Shown here piece by piece: positions 16,353-25,800 of a stretch of 64,000 nucleotides of DNA. The stretch is taken from assembly GCF_037026715.1 (NCBI RefSeq), contig NZ_JBANCG010000013.1:41218-105217 (forward strand), in the 5' to 3' direction. The translations under genes were made by a program, and so were the position numbers. The DNA is from Breoghania sp037026715 (GTDB taxonomy: Bacteria > Pseudomonadota > Alphaproteobacteria > Rhizobiales > Stappiaceae). The notes under the pieces were generated by a model. The model saw only the letters and a list, made by a program, of their open reading frames with translations. It was not told the DNA's origin and did not search any database. The first letter of the stretch is position 1. Each line of letters starts with the position of its first letter.

Positions 16353-17189
16353 ATGTCGGCACACGCACAGACCCGCCGCCTGACGGCGGTGGATATCGCC
16401 AACCGCAAGGGAGGCGAGCCGATCGTGTCGTTGACCGCCTATCATGCGCACACGGCGCGCCTCATCGATCGTCACGCCGATTTCATGCTCGTCGGCGACT
16501 CGCTCGGCATGGTGATGCACGGTCTGGAATCGACCATCCCCGTCACCGTTGAAATGATGATCCTGCACGGCCAGTCAGTGGTGCGCGGTTCGGAGCGTGC
16601 TCTGGTCGTCGTCGATCTGCCGTTCGGTTCGTATGAGGAAAGCCCCGAACAGGCATTTCGCACGTCCGCCCGTGTGATGAAGGAGACGGGTTGCGGCGCC
16701 ATAAAGCTCGAAGGCGGACGCCACATCGCCCCGACCGTGCGCTATCTCACGGAGCGCGGCGTGCCGGTCCTCGCCCATGTCGGCCTCACACCCCAGTCCG
16801 TCAACACGATGGGCGGCTTCAAGGTTCAGGGGCGCGACGAGGCAAAGTGGCCGGAAATTGAGGCCGACGCGGCAGCGGTCGCGGAGGCGGGAGCTTTCGG
16901 AGTTGTCCTTGAAGGACTCGTGGAACCGCTCGCTGCGCGGATCACGCAACAGATCGCGATTCCGACGATCGGGATTGGTGCATCGAGCGCCTGCGACGGA
17001 CAGATCCTGGTTCTGGAGGACATGCTGGGGCTTTCGCCACGCGTTCCGAAATTCGTCAAGACATTCGGCAGGCTTGCTGACGCCATCGATTCCGCTGTGG
17101 GCGATTATGCGCAGGAAGTGCGCGCGCGTACCTTCCCGGCGCCGGAATATGTCTATGGCATGCCGAAAAAGCTCGCGTCGGGCGAGTAA
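16353..17189 (+). CDS. panB: 3-methyl-2-oxobutanoate hydroxymethyltransferase
   Basis: First committed enzyme of pantothenate (coenzyme A) synthesis: transfers a hydroxymethyl group from methylene-tetrahydrofolate to ketoisovalerate. 278 residues, a full-length TIM-barrel PanB with VGDSLGMVMHG (metal-binding Asp), the KLEGG segment, and IPTIGIGASSACDGQILV. GGAGG lies 9-13 bp before ATG 16353. It is not next to panC; it sits 63 bp after the NnrU-like gene and 250 bp before the TPR protein, so probably forms its own unit. Confidence 0.95.
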   Translation: MSAHAQTRRLTAVDIANRKGGEPIVSLTAYHAHTARLIDRHADFMLVGDSLGMVMHGLESTIPVTVEMMILHGQSVVRGSERALVVVDLPFGSYEESPEQAFRTSARVMKETGCGAIKLEGGRHIAPTVRYLTERGVPVLAHVGLTPQSVNTMGGFKVQGRDEAKWPEIEADAAAVAEAGAFGVVLEGLVEPLAARITQQIAIPTIGIGASSACDGQILVLEDMLGLSPRVPKFVKTFGRLADAIDSAVGDYAQEVRARTFPAPEYVYGMPKKLASGE

Positions 17190-17442
17190 GTCCTGCAATT
17201 TCCGCCCGTGCCGGCCGTAAATTCGCCATGACCTCGACGCATGAGGGCGATGGCGCGTTTCGGGCGGCCGCGTGCCGGCCCGTCAGATTGCGTCGCCGGG
17301 GGGGAGCATGTATGGTCCGGCGGCGTTCGGGTCCGTCTTCCTTGTGAGAGCGGAGCCATGCAAAGTACGGATCCCTCAGTCGGAATTGCTCCGGCTCGCC
17401 TTGGGGAGCCGGGGATCTTGAGGAAGTTTCGAGCGAGGTTCG

Positions 17443-18147
17443 ATGTCCGACATTTTTCGCGAGGTCGATGAAGACCTTCGGCGCGATCGTTATGGCAAGC
17501 TGTGGAAGCGGTTCGCGCCCTACATCATCGGCGTTGCGGTTCTGATCGTGGTTGGGACCGGTGGCTACCGGTTCTGGGAATATCAGCAGGCACAGAAATC
17601 GGCTGCGGCCGGTGACGTTCTCCTGACTGCGATCGAGGAGGGCGATGCCGGCGATCACGATGCGGCGCGTCAGGATCTTGCCAAACTCTCCGGTTCTCTT
17701 GGTGGTTATCCGATGCTCGCCCGTATGCGGACGGCTAGCGAGCTCGCCGCTTCGGGGGACAAGGAAGGAGCGCTCAAGGCGTTCGGCGAGATCGCCGACG
17801 ATACGTCGCTCGATGGACGATACCGGGACATCGCGGCCATACGCGCCGGATATCTTGCCGTCGATCTGGAGAGCCGCGATCAGGTCAAGGCGCGCGTCGA
17901 ACGCCTTGCGGACGCGGCCAATGCGTTGCGGGCGGCCGCCTGGGAAATCCTGGGCCTTGCCGCCTGGAAGGCCGGAGACATGGACGGCGCCGGCAAGTGG
18001 AATGCGATGATCCTGGAAGACAGGGAAGCGCCGGCCGACGTGAATACAAGGGCGCGGATGATGCAGGCGCTCATCCAGGCGGCGAAGGGGCCTGAAGTCG
18101 CCTCCGACGAAGGCAAGGCCGCCACGGACAAGGAAAAGACCCAGTGA
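17443..18147 (+). CDS. Membrane-anchored tetratricopeptide-like protein (YfgM-like)
   Basis: 234-residue protein with a cytoplasmic N-terminus, one membrane helix (about residues 25-45, FAPYIIGVAVLIVVGTGGY) and a helical periplasmic part typical of the 'tetratricopeptide repeat-like' domain of YfgM, a SecYEG-associated chaperone factor. The order YfgM-BamB-Der is conserved between E. coli and here, which strengthens the assignment. Its TGA overlaps the bamB ATG (TGATG), so the two are translationally coupled. Start ATG 17443. Exact function in alphaproteobacteria is not established. Confidence 0.8.
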   Translation: MSDIFREVDEDLRRDRYGKLWKRFAPYIIGVAVLIVVGTGGYRFWEYQQAQKSAAAGDVLLTAIEEGDAGDHDAARQDLAKLSGSLGGYPMLARMRTASELAASGDKEGALKAFGEIADDTSLDGRYRDIAAIRAGYLAVDLESRDQVKARVERLADAANALRAAAWEILGLAAWKAGDMDGAGKWNAMILEDREAPADVNTRARMMQALIQAAKGPEVASDEGKAATDKEKTQ

Positions 18148-19526
18148 TGAGCAAGCGTACCCCTCGCGACGCCGCCGGCCACGGCAAGCCTATCCGTGTG
18201 GTGACGGCGGCCGTCCTGGCAGCCGCGCTGCTCGGAGGCTGTTCCTCGATATCCTCGCTTAATCCGTTTGCCGAGAAGGAGGAGATCCTCCCGGGCCAGC
18301 GCGAGCCGCTGTTCAAGGGCGCCGACGCGCTCCAGAGCGCCGGGATCGAGAAGAAAACTCCGTCCATTCCGGCTGCACACGCCATGGGCGAATGGAGCCA
18401 GGCAGGCGGAAACGCCGCCAACAATCCGGGGCACGTGGCGTTTGCCGGCAACGGCGCGCGCGCCTGGAAGGCCTCGCTGGGCGGAGGCGGGTCCTACAAG
18501 CTCTCGACCTTCGGCAGTTCCGCGCCGCGGGTTTCCGCGCGGCCGATCTTCTACCAGGGACGTATCTACGTCTATGAGCAGAATGGCGATGTCACGGCAT
18601 TCTCCAGCAATGGCGGACGTCAGTGGAAAGTCGTGCTTCGGCCCGATGGCGAAAGCGATACGGCTCTTGGCGGCGGCGTCGCCGCCGACAATGGCAAGGT
18701 CTTTGCCGCCACGGGCTATGGCGCGCTCGTGGCGCTCAACCCCGGCAACGGCGCGAAGCTGTGGACGGTGCCGCTCGATGCTCCGGCTCGCGGGGCGCCG
18801 ACGGCTGCGGGCGGCAAGGTCTATGTCGTGACGCAGACCAACGAGATTGTTGCCATCAACGAGGAAGACGGCTCGCAGGTCTGGTCCTATGCTGGAATTC
18901 CCGAGACCGCCGGTCTGCTTTCATCCGCCAATCCGGCGGTTTCCGGCGACACGGTGGTCGTGCCTTTCTCTTCCGGCGAAGTGACTGCGGTTGATGCCAA
19001 GGACGGAACGCCGAAATGGTCGGACGCCGTCAGCCGGTCCTACCGTACGCAGGCGATCTCCGGTCTGGCGGATGTGTCTGCGAGCCCCGTCATTGCGGGT
19101 GGCACCGTGGTCGCGACCGGCGTCGCCGGCCGCACGATCGGTGTCAGCCTGAAAACCGGCGAGCGGATCTGGGATCAGGATATCGGGGGCGTGCATACGC
19201 CCGCGGTGGCGGGCAATGCCGTTTTCCTGATCGATCTCAACGACCGGCTGGTTGCGTTGGACCTGAAGAACGGTGAGCCGATGTGGGTGACCCAGCTTCC
19301 CGTCGTGCGCACGAAGAAGAAGCAGTCGAACTGGGCTGGTCCGGTTCTTGCGGGCAACAAGCTCTGGATGTTCTCAAGTGACGGCCGCATGGCACAGGTC
19401 AATCCCGAGAACGGAGCGATTATTGCCAACCGTGAGACGTCCGAGCCGACCTACATGGCGCCGATCATCGCCGGAGGCCGCCTGATCGTTGTGGAAGGCA
19501 AGGGCGATATCGTCGCCTACAACTGA
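18147..19526 (+). CDS. bamB: Outer-membrane assembly lipoprotein BamB (PQQ-like beta-propeller)
   Basis: Accessory lipoprotein of the BAM complex, which inserts beta-barrel proteins. 459 residues from ATG 18147. A lipoprotein signal ends in LLGGC (Cys32). The remainder is an eight-bladed propeller with repeated strands ending in GxxxW, for example GARAWKAS, GGRQWKVVL, GAKLWTVPL, GSQVWSYAG, GERIWDQDIG and GEPMWVTQLP. Coupled to the YfgM-like gene by a TGATG overlap and followed by der, an order shared with gammaproteobacteria. Start alternatives (GTG 18144) differ by one codon. Confidence 0.9.
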   Translation: MSKRTPRDAAGHGKPIRVVTAAVLAAALLGGCSSISSLNPFAEKEEILPGQREPLFKGADALQSAGIEKKTPSIPAAHAMGEWSQAGGNAANNPGHVAFAGNGARAWKASLGGGGSYKLSTFGSSAPRVSARPIFYQGRIYVYEQNGDVTAFSSNGGRQWKVVLRPDGESDTALGGGVAADNGKVFAATGYGALVALNPGNGAKLWTVPLDAPARGAPTAAGGKVYVVTQTNEIVAINEEDGSQVWSYAGIPETAGLLSSANPAVSGDTVVVPFSSGEVTAVDAKDGTPKWSDAVSRSYRTQAISGLADVSASPVIAGGTVVATGVAGRTIGVSLKTGERIWDQDIGGVHTPAVAGNAVFLIDLNDRLVALDLKNGEPMWVTQLPVVRTKKKQSNWAGPVLAGNKLWMFSSDGRMAQVNPENGAIIANRETSEPTYMAPIIAGGRLIVVEGKGDIVAYN

Positions 19527-19552
19527 CGACGCCAGACTCTCGAACAACAAAA

Positions 19553-19585
19553 GGCCGGCGTGCCCTTCGCGCGCCGGCCATTTTC
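19553..19585 (+). terminator. Intrinsic terminator after bamB
   Basis: GGCCGGCG (19553-19560) and CGCCGGCC (19572-19579) with an 11-base loop, followed by ATTTTC. It lies 27 bp after the bamB stop and would separate the yfgM-like/bamB unit from der. Confidence 0.7.
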
Positions 19586-19650
19586 GTGTATTCCGCACGC
19601 CAATCGGCCGCGTACCTGCGGTCCATCGTCATGATTGAGGAGCGAAGGGC

Positions 19651-21072
19651 GTGAACGCGACCGTCGCGATTATTGGCCGTCCCAATGTGGGCAAGTCGAC
19701 CCTGTTCAACCGTCTTGTCGGCAAGCGCCTGGCGCTGGTCGATGATACGCCCGGCGTTACCCGTGATCGCCGGCCCGGCGAGGCGCGTCTCGGCGACCTG
19801 CGTTTCACCATCGTGGATACGGCCGGGCTGGAGGATGCGGACAAGGCGAGCCTTGCCGGCCGCATGCGTCAGCAGACCGAAGAGGCGATCCAGGACGCCG
19901 ATGTCGTTCTGTTCGTGATCGACGCCCGCGCCGGCGTTACGCCGCTCGATGCGCATTTCGCGGAAGTCGCGCGGAAGATCGCCCGGCCCGTGATCCTGCT
20001 CGCCAACAAGGCCGAAGGGCGGGCAGGCGAGCCGGGCATCTATGAGTCCTATTCGCTCGGCCTCGGCGAGCCTGTGCCCATTTCCGCCGAGCACGGCGAA
20101 GGGCTTTCCGAGCTCTACAGTGCGCTTCGCGAGCAATTCGAGAAGCTGGAAGCGGCGGAGGAGCCGGCTGACGAGGCCGAAACGGACATCGCCATCGATC
20201 CGGATGGCGAGGATGAGGACGATGACGAACCCGCTGGAACCGTCGAGCGGCCGCTGCGCGTCGCGATCGCGGGGCGGCCGAATGCCGGCAAGTCGACGCT
20301 GATCAACAAGCTCCTTGGCGAGGATCGCTTGCTGACCGGACCGGAAGCGGGCATCACGCGCGATTCCATCTCGGTGGACTGGGTCTGGCGCGAGCGGCAT
20401 GTGAAGCTGTTCGACACGGCCGGCATGCGCCGCAAGGCCCGCGTTCAGGAAAAGCTCGAAAAGCTCTCGGTTGCGGATGCGTTGCGGGCAATCAAGTTTG
20501 CCGAGGTCGTGGTCGTCACGCTCGACGCGAACATTCCGTTCGAAAAGCAGGATCTGCAGATCATCGATCTCGTTCAGCGGGAAGGCCGGGCTCTGGTCAT
20601 CGCCTTCAACAAATGGGACACGATCGAGGACCGCACCGAGGTCTGGACGGAAATCAAGTACCAGGCCGAGCGATATCTGAACCAGGTGCGCGGCGTCGCC
20701 ATGGTGCCGATTTCGGCGACGACGGGGCAGGGCCTCGACAAGCTCATGGAGGCGGTCTTCGACGCCTACAAGATGTGGAACGCGCGCGTCTCCACGGCCC
20801 GGCTCAACAAGTGGCTGGAAGGCGTGGTCGCGCATCACCCGCCCCCGGCGGTCGCCGGCCGGCGCATCAAGTTGCGGTATCTGACGCAGGCAAAGACACG
20901 TCCGCCGCATTTCGTGGTGTTCTGTTCGAGGCCTGAACAGCTGCCGGAAGCGTACCTTCGCTATCTGGTGAACGGCATCCGCGAAACCTTCAAGCTTCCG
21001 GGCACGCCGATCAGGCTTTCCTTCCGCAAAGGCGAAAATCCTTACGCGAACAAGGCGAAGAAGAAGCGGTAG
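19651..21072 (+). CDS. der: GTPase Der (EngA), ribosome biogenesis
   Basis: Essential double-GTPase that acts in 50S ribosomal subunit assembly. 473 residues with two tandem G domains: first P-loop GRPNVGKST at residues 9-17, second GRPNAGKST after residue 200, joined by an acidic linker (DGEDEDDDEP), each followed by DTAG switch and NKxD motifs (LLANKAE, FNKWD). A C-terminal KH-like domain follows and ends in a basic tail. Starts at GTG 19651 with GAGGAG about 9 bp upstream. Convergent with the SDR gene. Confidence 0.96.
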   Translation: MNATVAIIGRPNVGKSTLFNRLVGKRLALVDDTPGVTRDRRPGEARLGDLRFTIVDTAGLEDADKASLAGRMRQQTEEAIQDADVVLFVIDARAGVTPLDAHFAEVARKIARPVILLANKAEGRAGEPGIYESYSLGLGEPVPISAEHGEGLSELYSALREQFEKLEAAEEPADEAETDIAIDPDGEDEDDDEPAGTVERPLRVAIAGRPNAGKSTLINKLLGEDRLLTGPEAGITRDSISVDWVWRERHVKLFDTAGMRRKARVQEKLEKLSVADALRAIKFAEVVVVTLDANIPFEKQDLQIIDLVQREGRALVIAFNKWDTIEDRTEVWTEIKYQAERYLNQVRGVAMVPISATTGQGLDKLMEAVFDAYKMWNARVSTARLNKWLEGVVAHHPPPAVAGRRIKLRYLTQAKTRPPHFVVFCSRPEQLPEAYLRYLVNGIRETFKLPGTPIRLSFRKGENPYANKAKKKR

Positions 21073-21084
21073 CCACAAAAAGCG

Positions 21085-21111
21085 CCAAACGGGTCGGATC
21101 GACCCGTTTGG
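21085..21111. terminator. Bidirectional terminator between der and the SDR gene
   Basis: CCAAACGGGTCG and CGACCCGTTTGG form a perfect 12-bp stem with a 3-base loop. On the minus strand it is followed by CGCTTTTTG, a U-run fitting termination of the leftward SDR/purF transcripts; on the plus strand it closes der. Confidence 0.8.
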
Positions 21112-21150
21112 CCAAAAGGTGCTTCGGCTACTATGGCTGGAGCGCGCGAT

Positions 21151-21891
21151 CTATTCAGCGACAAAGCTGTGGAGCTGTCGGCTCGGGAAATCGTAGAGCG
21201 CGCCCGTCTCGTCGAAGGCCGGAGACAGCAGGTCCATAATCGGACCGACGATTTCGCTCGGATGCGGCAGGGTTTCCGGATCTTCCCCCGGCATGGCCTT
21301 GGCGCGCATGGCTGTGCGCATCGGACCGGGATTGACGAGGTTGGCCCTCACCTTGCTCGTCGTCGCCGTTTCGCCTGCGTAGGTGCGTACCAGTGCTTCG
21401 AGCGCGGCTTTTGAGACCGAATAAATGCCCCAGTACGGCTTGCACTTGTGGGCTGCACCTGAGGAAATGAACACGGCGCGGCCGGCGTCGGAAGCGCGCA
21501 GGAGCGGATCGAGCGAGCGGATCAGCCGGTAGTTGGCGGTCACGTTGACCGCCATGACCTCTTCGAAGTCCTTCGGGTCTATGTGGCCGACCGGCGAAAG
21601 AATCCCTAAGAGCCCGGCATTGCCGACAAGCATGTCGAGCTTGCCCCATCGCTCGTAGATGGAGGCGCCGAGACGGTCTATTGCCTCGAAATCCATGAGG
21701 TCGAGCGGTACGAGCGTGGCGCTCCCGCCGGCCGCCTGAATTTCGTCGTCCAGATCCTCAAGCCCGCCGACCGTCCGGGCGATCGCAACGATATGTGCGC
21801 CTTCCGCCGCGAGCCCCTTGGCCAGCTGGTAACCGATACCGCGTGACGCACCGGTCACGACGGCGAGCTTTCCTTCGAACCGTTTGGCCAT
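21151..21891 (-). CDS. Short-chain dehydrogenase/reductase
   Basis: NAD(P)H-dependent oxidoreductase of unknown substrate, 246 residues. Cofactor motif TGASRGIG at residues 13-20, NAG, catalytic Ser in VFISSGAA, and YSVSK with the active-site Tyr and Lys. The C-terminal segment with PGPMRTAMRAKAMPGEDP resembles the group of SDRs found next to purF in rhizobia. Start ATG 21891, 51 bp after the purF stop, so it is likely the last gene of cvpA-purF-SDR. The biochemical role in that operon is not known. Confidence 0.88.
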   Translation of the reverse strand: MAKRFEGKLAVVTGASRGIGYQLAKGLAAEGAHIVAIARTVGGLEDLDDEIQAAGGSATLVPLDLMDFEAIDRLGASIYERWGKLDMLVGNAGLLGILSPVGHIDPKDFEEVMAVNVTANYRLIRSLDPLLRASDAGRAVFISSGAAHKCKPYWGIYSVSKAALEALVRTYAGETATTSKVRANLVNPGPMRTAMRAKAMPGEDPETLPHPSEIVGPIMDLLSPAFDETGALYDFPSRQLHSFVAE

Positions 21892-21942
21892 GGTCGAGCG
21901 ACTCCGTGCAGGAGGAGGAAGGATATTCGCGAGGAAAGACGT

Positions 21943-23442
21943 TCAGCTGACCTCGACAAGACGGTTGAGCTGGCGAACCTCCGCACCTCCGGAGCGATCC
22001 GTGAGAGAGGTCGGATAGTCGCTCGTGAAGCAGGCGTCGCAATATTGCGGCGCGTCGCCGTTGCGCCCCGCTTCGCCAACCGCGCGGTAAAGGCCATCAA
22101 TGGAGAGGAAGGCGAGGCTGTCGACCTTGATGTAGTCCGCCATCTCCTCGATCGACATGCGCGATGCGAGCAGCTTCGACTTTTCGGGGGTGTCGACGCC
22201 GTAGAAGCAGGAATCCCGCGTCGGCGGCGACGCAATGCGCATGTGCACTTCCTTGGCACCCGCCTCGCGCACCATCTGCACGATCTTGAGCGAGGTGGTG
22301 CCGCGCACGATTGAATCGTCCACCAGCACCACGCGCTTGCCGTCGAGCATCGCCCGGTTGGCATTGTGCTTCAGCTTCACACCCATGTGGCGGATGGAGT
22401 CGGTGGGCTGGATGAAGGTTCGGCCGACATAATGGTTGCGGATGATGCCGAGTTCGAACGGCAGGCCTGCTTCCTGCGCGTAGCCGATGGCCGCCGGCGT
22501 GCCGGAATCGGGAACCGGAACGACGATATCGGCATCCACGCCGGATTCGCGGGCCAGTTCCTCGCCGATACGCTTGCGCACCGAATAGACATTGGTGCCG
22601 TTCACCGAGGAATCGGGACGGGCGAAGTAGACGTACTCGAAGATGCAAAAGCGCGAATGGTTGGATGTCGTGTGGAACGGCTTCATGCTCTGAAGGCCGT
22701 TCTCCGTGATCACGACGACCTCACCCGGCTCGACGTCACGTACGTAATGAGCGCCGATGATGTCGAGTGCGCAAGTCTCCGACGCCAGCACGTAGGTGCC
22801 GCCGAGATCGCCGAGGACGAGCGGGCGCACGCCGAGCGGATCGCGCGCGCCAATCAGTTTCTTCTCAGACAGGGCGACGACCGCATAGGCGCCTTCAAGC
22901 TGGCTCAGCGCATCGATGAGCCGATCGACGAAGGCGCTTTTCGCGCTCATCGCGACGAGATGGATGATCGTCTCGGTATCGGACGTGGACTGGAAGATCG
23001 ATCCGCGTTCCTGCAGGGCCCTCTGCAACGTCTGAGCGTTGGTCAGGTTGCCGTTGTGGGCGACCGCAAAGCCGCCGCCGGCGAGTTCGGCATAGAGCGG
23101 CTGGACATTGCGCAGGACCGGGGCGCCCGTCGTCGAATAGCGGGTATGGCCGATGGCGCGGCTGCCCTTGAGCCGTCCGATCACCGATTGCTTGGTGAAG
23201 TTGTCGCCAACGAGGCCGATATGGCGTTCGTTGTAGAATTGACGGCCATCGAAAGAAACAATGCCGGCTGCTTCCTGGCCGCGATGCTGAAGCGCATGCA
23301 GGCCCAGCGCAGTCAGGGCACCGGCGTCAGGATGCTCATAGACACCGAAGACGCCACATTCGTCATGAAAGTGGTCGTCCTCCCTTGCGTCGTCGGGCTG
23401 GGCGAGCACCGGGGACACGGAAGGAAGCGTATTGTCGCTCAT
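21943..23442 (-). CDS. purF: Amidophosphoribosyltransferase
   Basis: First step of purine synthesis: makes phosphoribosylamine from PRPP and glutamine. 499 residues from ATG 23442 (AGGAG 5 bp upstream; the frame opens 7 codons earlier). The nucleophile is Cys29 in DECGVFGV, so a 28-residue propeptide must be removed. Cysteines in the B. subtilis-type positions (RFCIFEY, DSCFYG and CDACF near the C-terminus) predict a [4Fe-4S] cluster. The PRPP-binding motif is VVLVDDSIVRGTT. Downstream of cvpA, as in E. coli. Confidence 0.96.
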   Translation of the reverse strand: MSDNTLPSVSPVLAQPDDAREDDHFHDECGVFGVYEHPDAGALTALGLHALQHRGQEAAGIVSFDGRQFYNERHIGLVGDNFTKQSVIGRLKGSRAIGHTRYSTTGAPVLRNVQPLYAELAGGGFAVAHNGNLTNAQTLQRALQERGSIFQSTSDTETIIHLVAMSAKSAFVDRLIDALSQLEGAYAVVALSEKKLIGARDPLGVRPLVLGDLGGTYVLASETCALDIIGAHYVRDVEPGEVVVITENGLQSMKPFHTTSNHSRFCIFEYVYFARPDSSVNGTNVYSVRKRIGEELARESGVDADIVVPVPDSGTPAAIGYAQEAGLPFELGIIRNHYVGRTFIQPTDSIRHMGVKLKHNANRAMLDGKRVVLVDDSIVRGTTSLKIVQMVREAGAKEVHMRIASPPTRDSCFYGVDTPEKSKLLASRMSIEEMADYIKVDSLAFLSIDGLYRAVGEAGRNGDAPQYCDACFTSDYPTSLTDRSGGAEVRQLNRLVEVS

Positions 23443-23536
23443 GGCTACTCCTGGGCCTGGCATATTGCCCGGCTATCGCGCTGCGGTCACGGTTTCTCGA
23501 CCATCGCGCCTGACTATTCGCACTTCTGGTACTCGA

Positions 23537-24172
23537 TCAATTGGCAGATTTCGAGGCTTCGATCTGCTGCTCGATTCCGCTTCTTTCGCGATCGGAATAA
23601 CCGGCATTGTCGTCGCTCTCTGAAGAGGGAGCGGCTGCGCCGTCGTCTCGCGTTGCGCCGGGCTTGCGGAACTGATTGATGAGGCTCGACTCCGAATCCT
23701 CGGGCAATGCCGCAATCAACCGCTGGCCGATCGAGTTCAGCAGCGGCTTGGACTTTGCATTGGCGATCCAGCCCGGCTGCTTCGGCTCCTGCACGAACCA
23801 GTTGAAGAACATCATCGCGACGACGACCAGCAGAAGACCCCGGGCTGCGCCGAAGACGAAGCCGAGCGAGCGGTCCAGCGCGCCGATGCGGCTGTCCAGC
23901 ACGAAGTCTGAGATTCTCATCGTGATGTAGGAGACGATGATCAGGGTCACCAGGAAGATGGTCGCCACCGACGCACCGAGGGCGATCTGCTCGTGCGAGA
24001 TGTACTGCTTCGCGAATGGCAGAAGGACGCCATAGAACTTGTAGGCAGCGACAGCGGCCGCAAGCCAGGAGACAATGGACAGAACCTCGCGCACAAAGCC
24101 CCTGATCATCGCCAGCACGGCTGAAATCAGCATGATGACGATCAGAATTCCGTCCAGAAGAGTAATCGGCAT
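23537..24172 (-). CDS. cvpA: CvpA family membrane protein
   Basis: Integral membrane protein of 211 residues with four to five hydrophobic segments in the first 150 residues (for example DGILIVIMLISAVLAMIRG, which contains the family's RGF motif) and a charged cytoplasmic tail. CvpA is named for colicin V production in E. coli but its wider role, linked to envelope homeostasis, is unsettled. It precedes purF by 94 bp, an arrangement conserved in many proteobacteria and the best evidence for the name. Confidence 0.9.
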   Translation of the reverse strand: MPITLLDGILIVIMLISAVLAMIRGFVREVLSIVSWLAAAVAAYKFYGVLLPFAKQYISHEQIALGASVATIFLVTLIIVSYITMRISDFVLDSRIGALDRSLGFVFGAARGLLLVVVAMMFFNWFVQEPKQPGWIANAKSKPLLNSIGQRLIAALPEDSESSLINQFRKPGATRDDGAAAPSSESDDNAGYSDRERSGIEQQIEASKSAN

Positions 24173-24301
24173 GGCGTGCCAGGCTCCCGCGCTTCCTCAG
24201 CGGTTTGTCGCAGAACTCGATATCACGTTCGACCTGTCGCGACGAGGTCGCTGAGGCGTTTTTCTCGATTGAGCACAAGGCAATGCAAACATCGGCAGGG
24301 C

Positions 24302-25687
24302 TCAGGCGTCATCGCCGGTCCCGGCCGCGACCTCGGCAACAAGATCCCCGAGTTCCGCCATTCCGTGCACGGCCATCTCGCGCGCCGATTCGTCCTTGAC
24401 GTTTGCCCGCGGCACGTAGGCTCGGGTGAAACCCAGTTTGCCGGCTTCGCGAAGCCGGACCGATGCCTGGGCAACCGGTCGGATCGCCCCGGAGAGGCTC
24501 ACTTCGCCGAAATAGACGCTCTCGGAGGGAAGGGCAACCCCGCTGAGAGAGGACACGAGCGCTGCGGCTACCGCAAGGTCTGCGCCGGGCTCGTTGACAC
24601 GAAGGCCGCCGGCGACATTCAGATAGACGTCGGTCTGGCCGAAACGCACCCCGCAACGCGCTTCCAGAACGGCCAGGATCATGGACAGTCGGCTCGTTTC
24701 CCAGCCGACCACAGCGCGCCGCGGCGTGCCGAGCGGCGAGGGGGCCACAAGCGCCTGGATCTCGATCAGCAACGGGCGGGATCCCTCGAGGCCGGCAAAG
24801 ACCGCCGCGCCCGGGCTGGCGCCATTCCGGTCGCCCAGGAAAAGCGCCGAGGGGTTCGCCACTTCGGCGAGCCCGGAACCGCCCATCTCGAAGACGCCGA
24901 TTTCGTCCGTCGGTCCGAAACGGTTCTTGACCGCCCGCAGCACGCGATATTGGTGCATGCCATCGCCCTCGAAATAGAGCACGGCGTCCACCATGTGCTC
25001 CACGACGCGCGGACCGGCGATCTGGCCGTCCTTGGTGACGTGCCCGACGATGACGACGGTCGCCCCCGAGTTCTTTGCGAAGCGCACCATGGCCTGCGCG
25101 GCCGCGCGCACCTGGGTAACGGTGCCGGGGGCAGAATCGACCTGATCGCTCCACAGCGTCTGAACGGAATCGACGATGACGAGGGCAGGGGGCGGTCCGG
25201 CCTCCAGCGTGGCGATGATGTCTTCCACGCTGGTTTCCGCGGCAAGCGCCACGGGCGCATCCGCAAGGCCCAGCCGTTCTGCTCGCAGGCGCACCTGATC
25301 GACCGCCTCCTCGCCGGAAACGTATATCGAGCGGTGGCCGGCCCTTGCCAGAGCGGCCGAGGCCTGGATGAGCAGCGTTGACTTGCCGATGCCGGGATCG
25401 CCGCCCACCAGCAAGGCGGATCCGCGTACGAAGCCGCCGCCAGTGACGCGGTCGAGTTCCGTGAGACCCGTCATGATACGCGGCGCTTCGCGGCTCTCGC
25501 CGGAGAGACCAACGAGGGGCACGACCCGCCCACGCGATTTCGCGCGTAGTTTCGGGCTTGCCCCGATGCCGCCGACGCTTTCCTCTACGATCGTGTTCCA
25601 CTCGCCGCATGCGTCGCACTTGCCCGCCCAGCGGGCTGTGACCGCGCCGCAGTTCTGACAGACAAATTGATGCGAGCGCTTGGCCAT
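24302..25687 (-). CDS. radA: DNA repair protein RadA/Sms
   Basis: RecA-related ATPase that processes recombination intermediates by branch migration. 461 residues from ATG 25687. Zinc finger C10/C13/C24/C27 (CQNCGA, CDACGEW), Walker A GGDPGIGKST at about residues 95-104, the RadA-specific KNRFG motif (VKNRFGPTDEIG) and a C-terminal Lon-protease-like domain. The frame is open 19 codons further upstream but that portion lacks homology. Lies 113 bp downstream of alr and 129 bp upstream of cvpA on the same strand. Confidence 0.95.
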   Translation of the reverse strand: MAKRSHQFVCQNCGAVTARWAGKCDACGEWNTIVEESVGGIGASPKLRAKSRGRVVPLVGLSGESREAPRIMTGLTELDRVTGGGFVRGSALLVGGDPGIGKSTLLIQASAALARAGHRSIYVSGEEAVDQVRLRAERLGLADAPVALAAETSVEDIIATLEAGPPPALVIVDSVQTLWSDQVDSAPGTVTQVRAAAQAMVRFAKNSGATVVIVGHVTKDGQIAGPRVVEHMVDAVLYFEGDGMHQYRVLRAVKNRFGPTDEIGVFEMGGSGLAEVANPSALFLGDRNGASPGAAVFAGLEGSRPLLIEIQALVAPSPLGTPRRAVVGWETSRLSMILAVLEARCGVRFGQTDVYLNVAGGLRVNEPGADLAVAAALVSSLSGVALPSESVYFGEVSLSGAIRPVAQASVRLREAGKLGFTRAYVPRANVKDESAREMAVHGMAELGDLVAEVAAGTGDDA

Positions 25688-25800
25688 ATCAGTCCGTTTT
25701 CGTTTGGAAAGGCGACTTGAGCCGATGTCGCGGGAAAAGGACACGGCGCAGTATGGATCGCCAGGGGCGCGGTGTCGCGAGGACCGGACGGCTCGAAGGT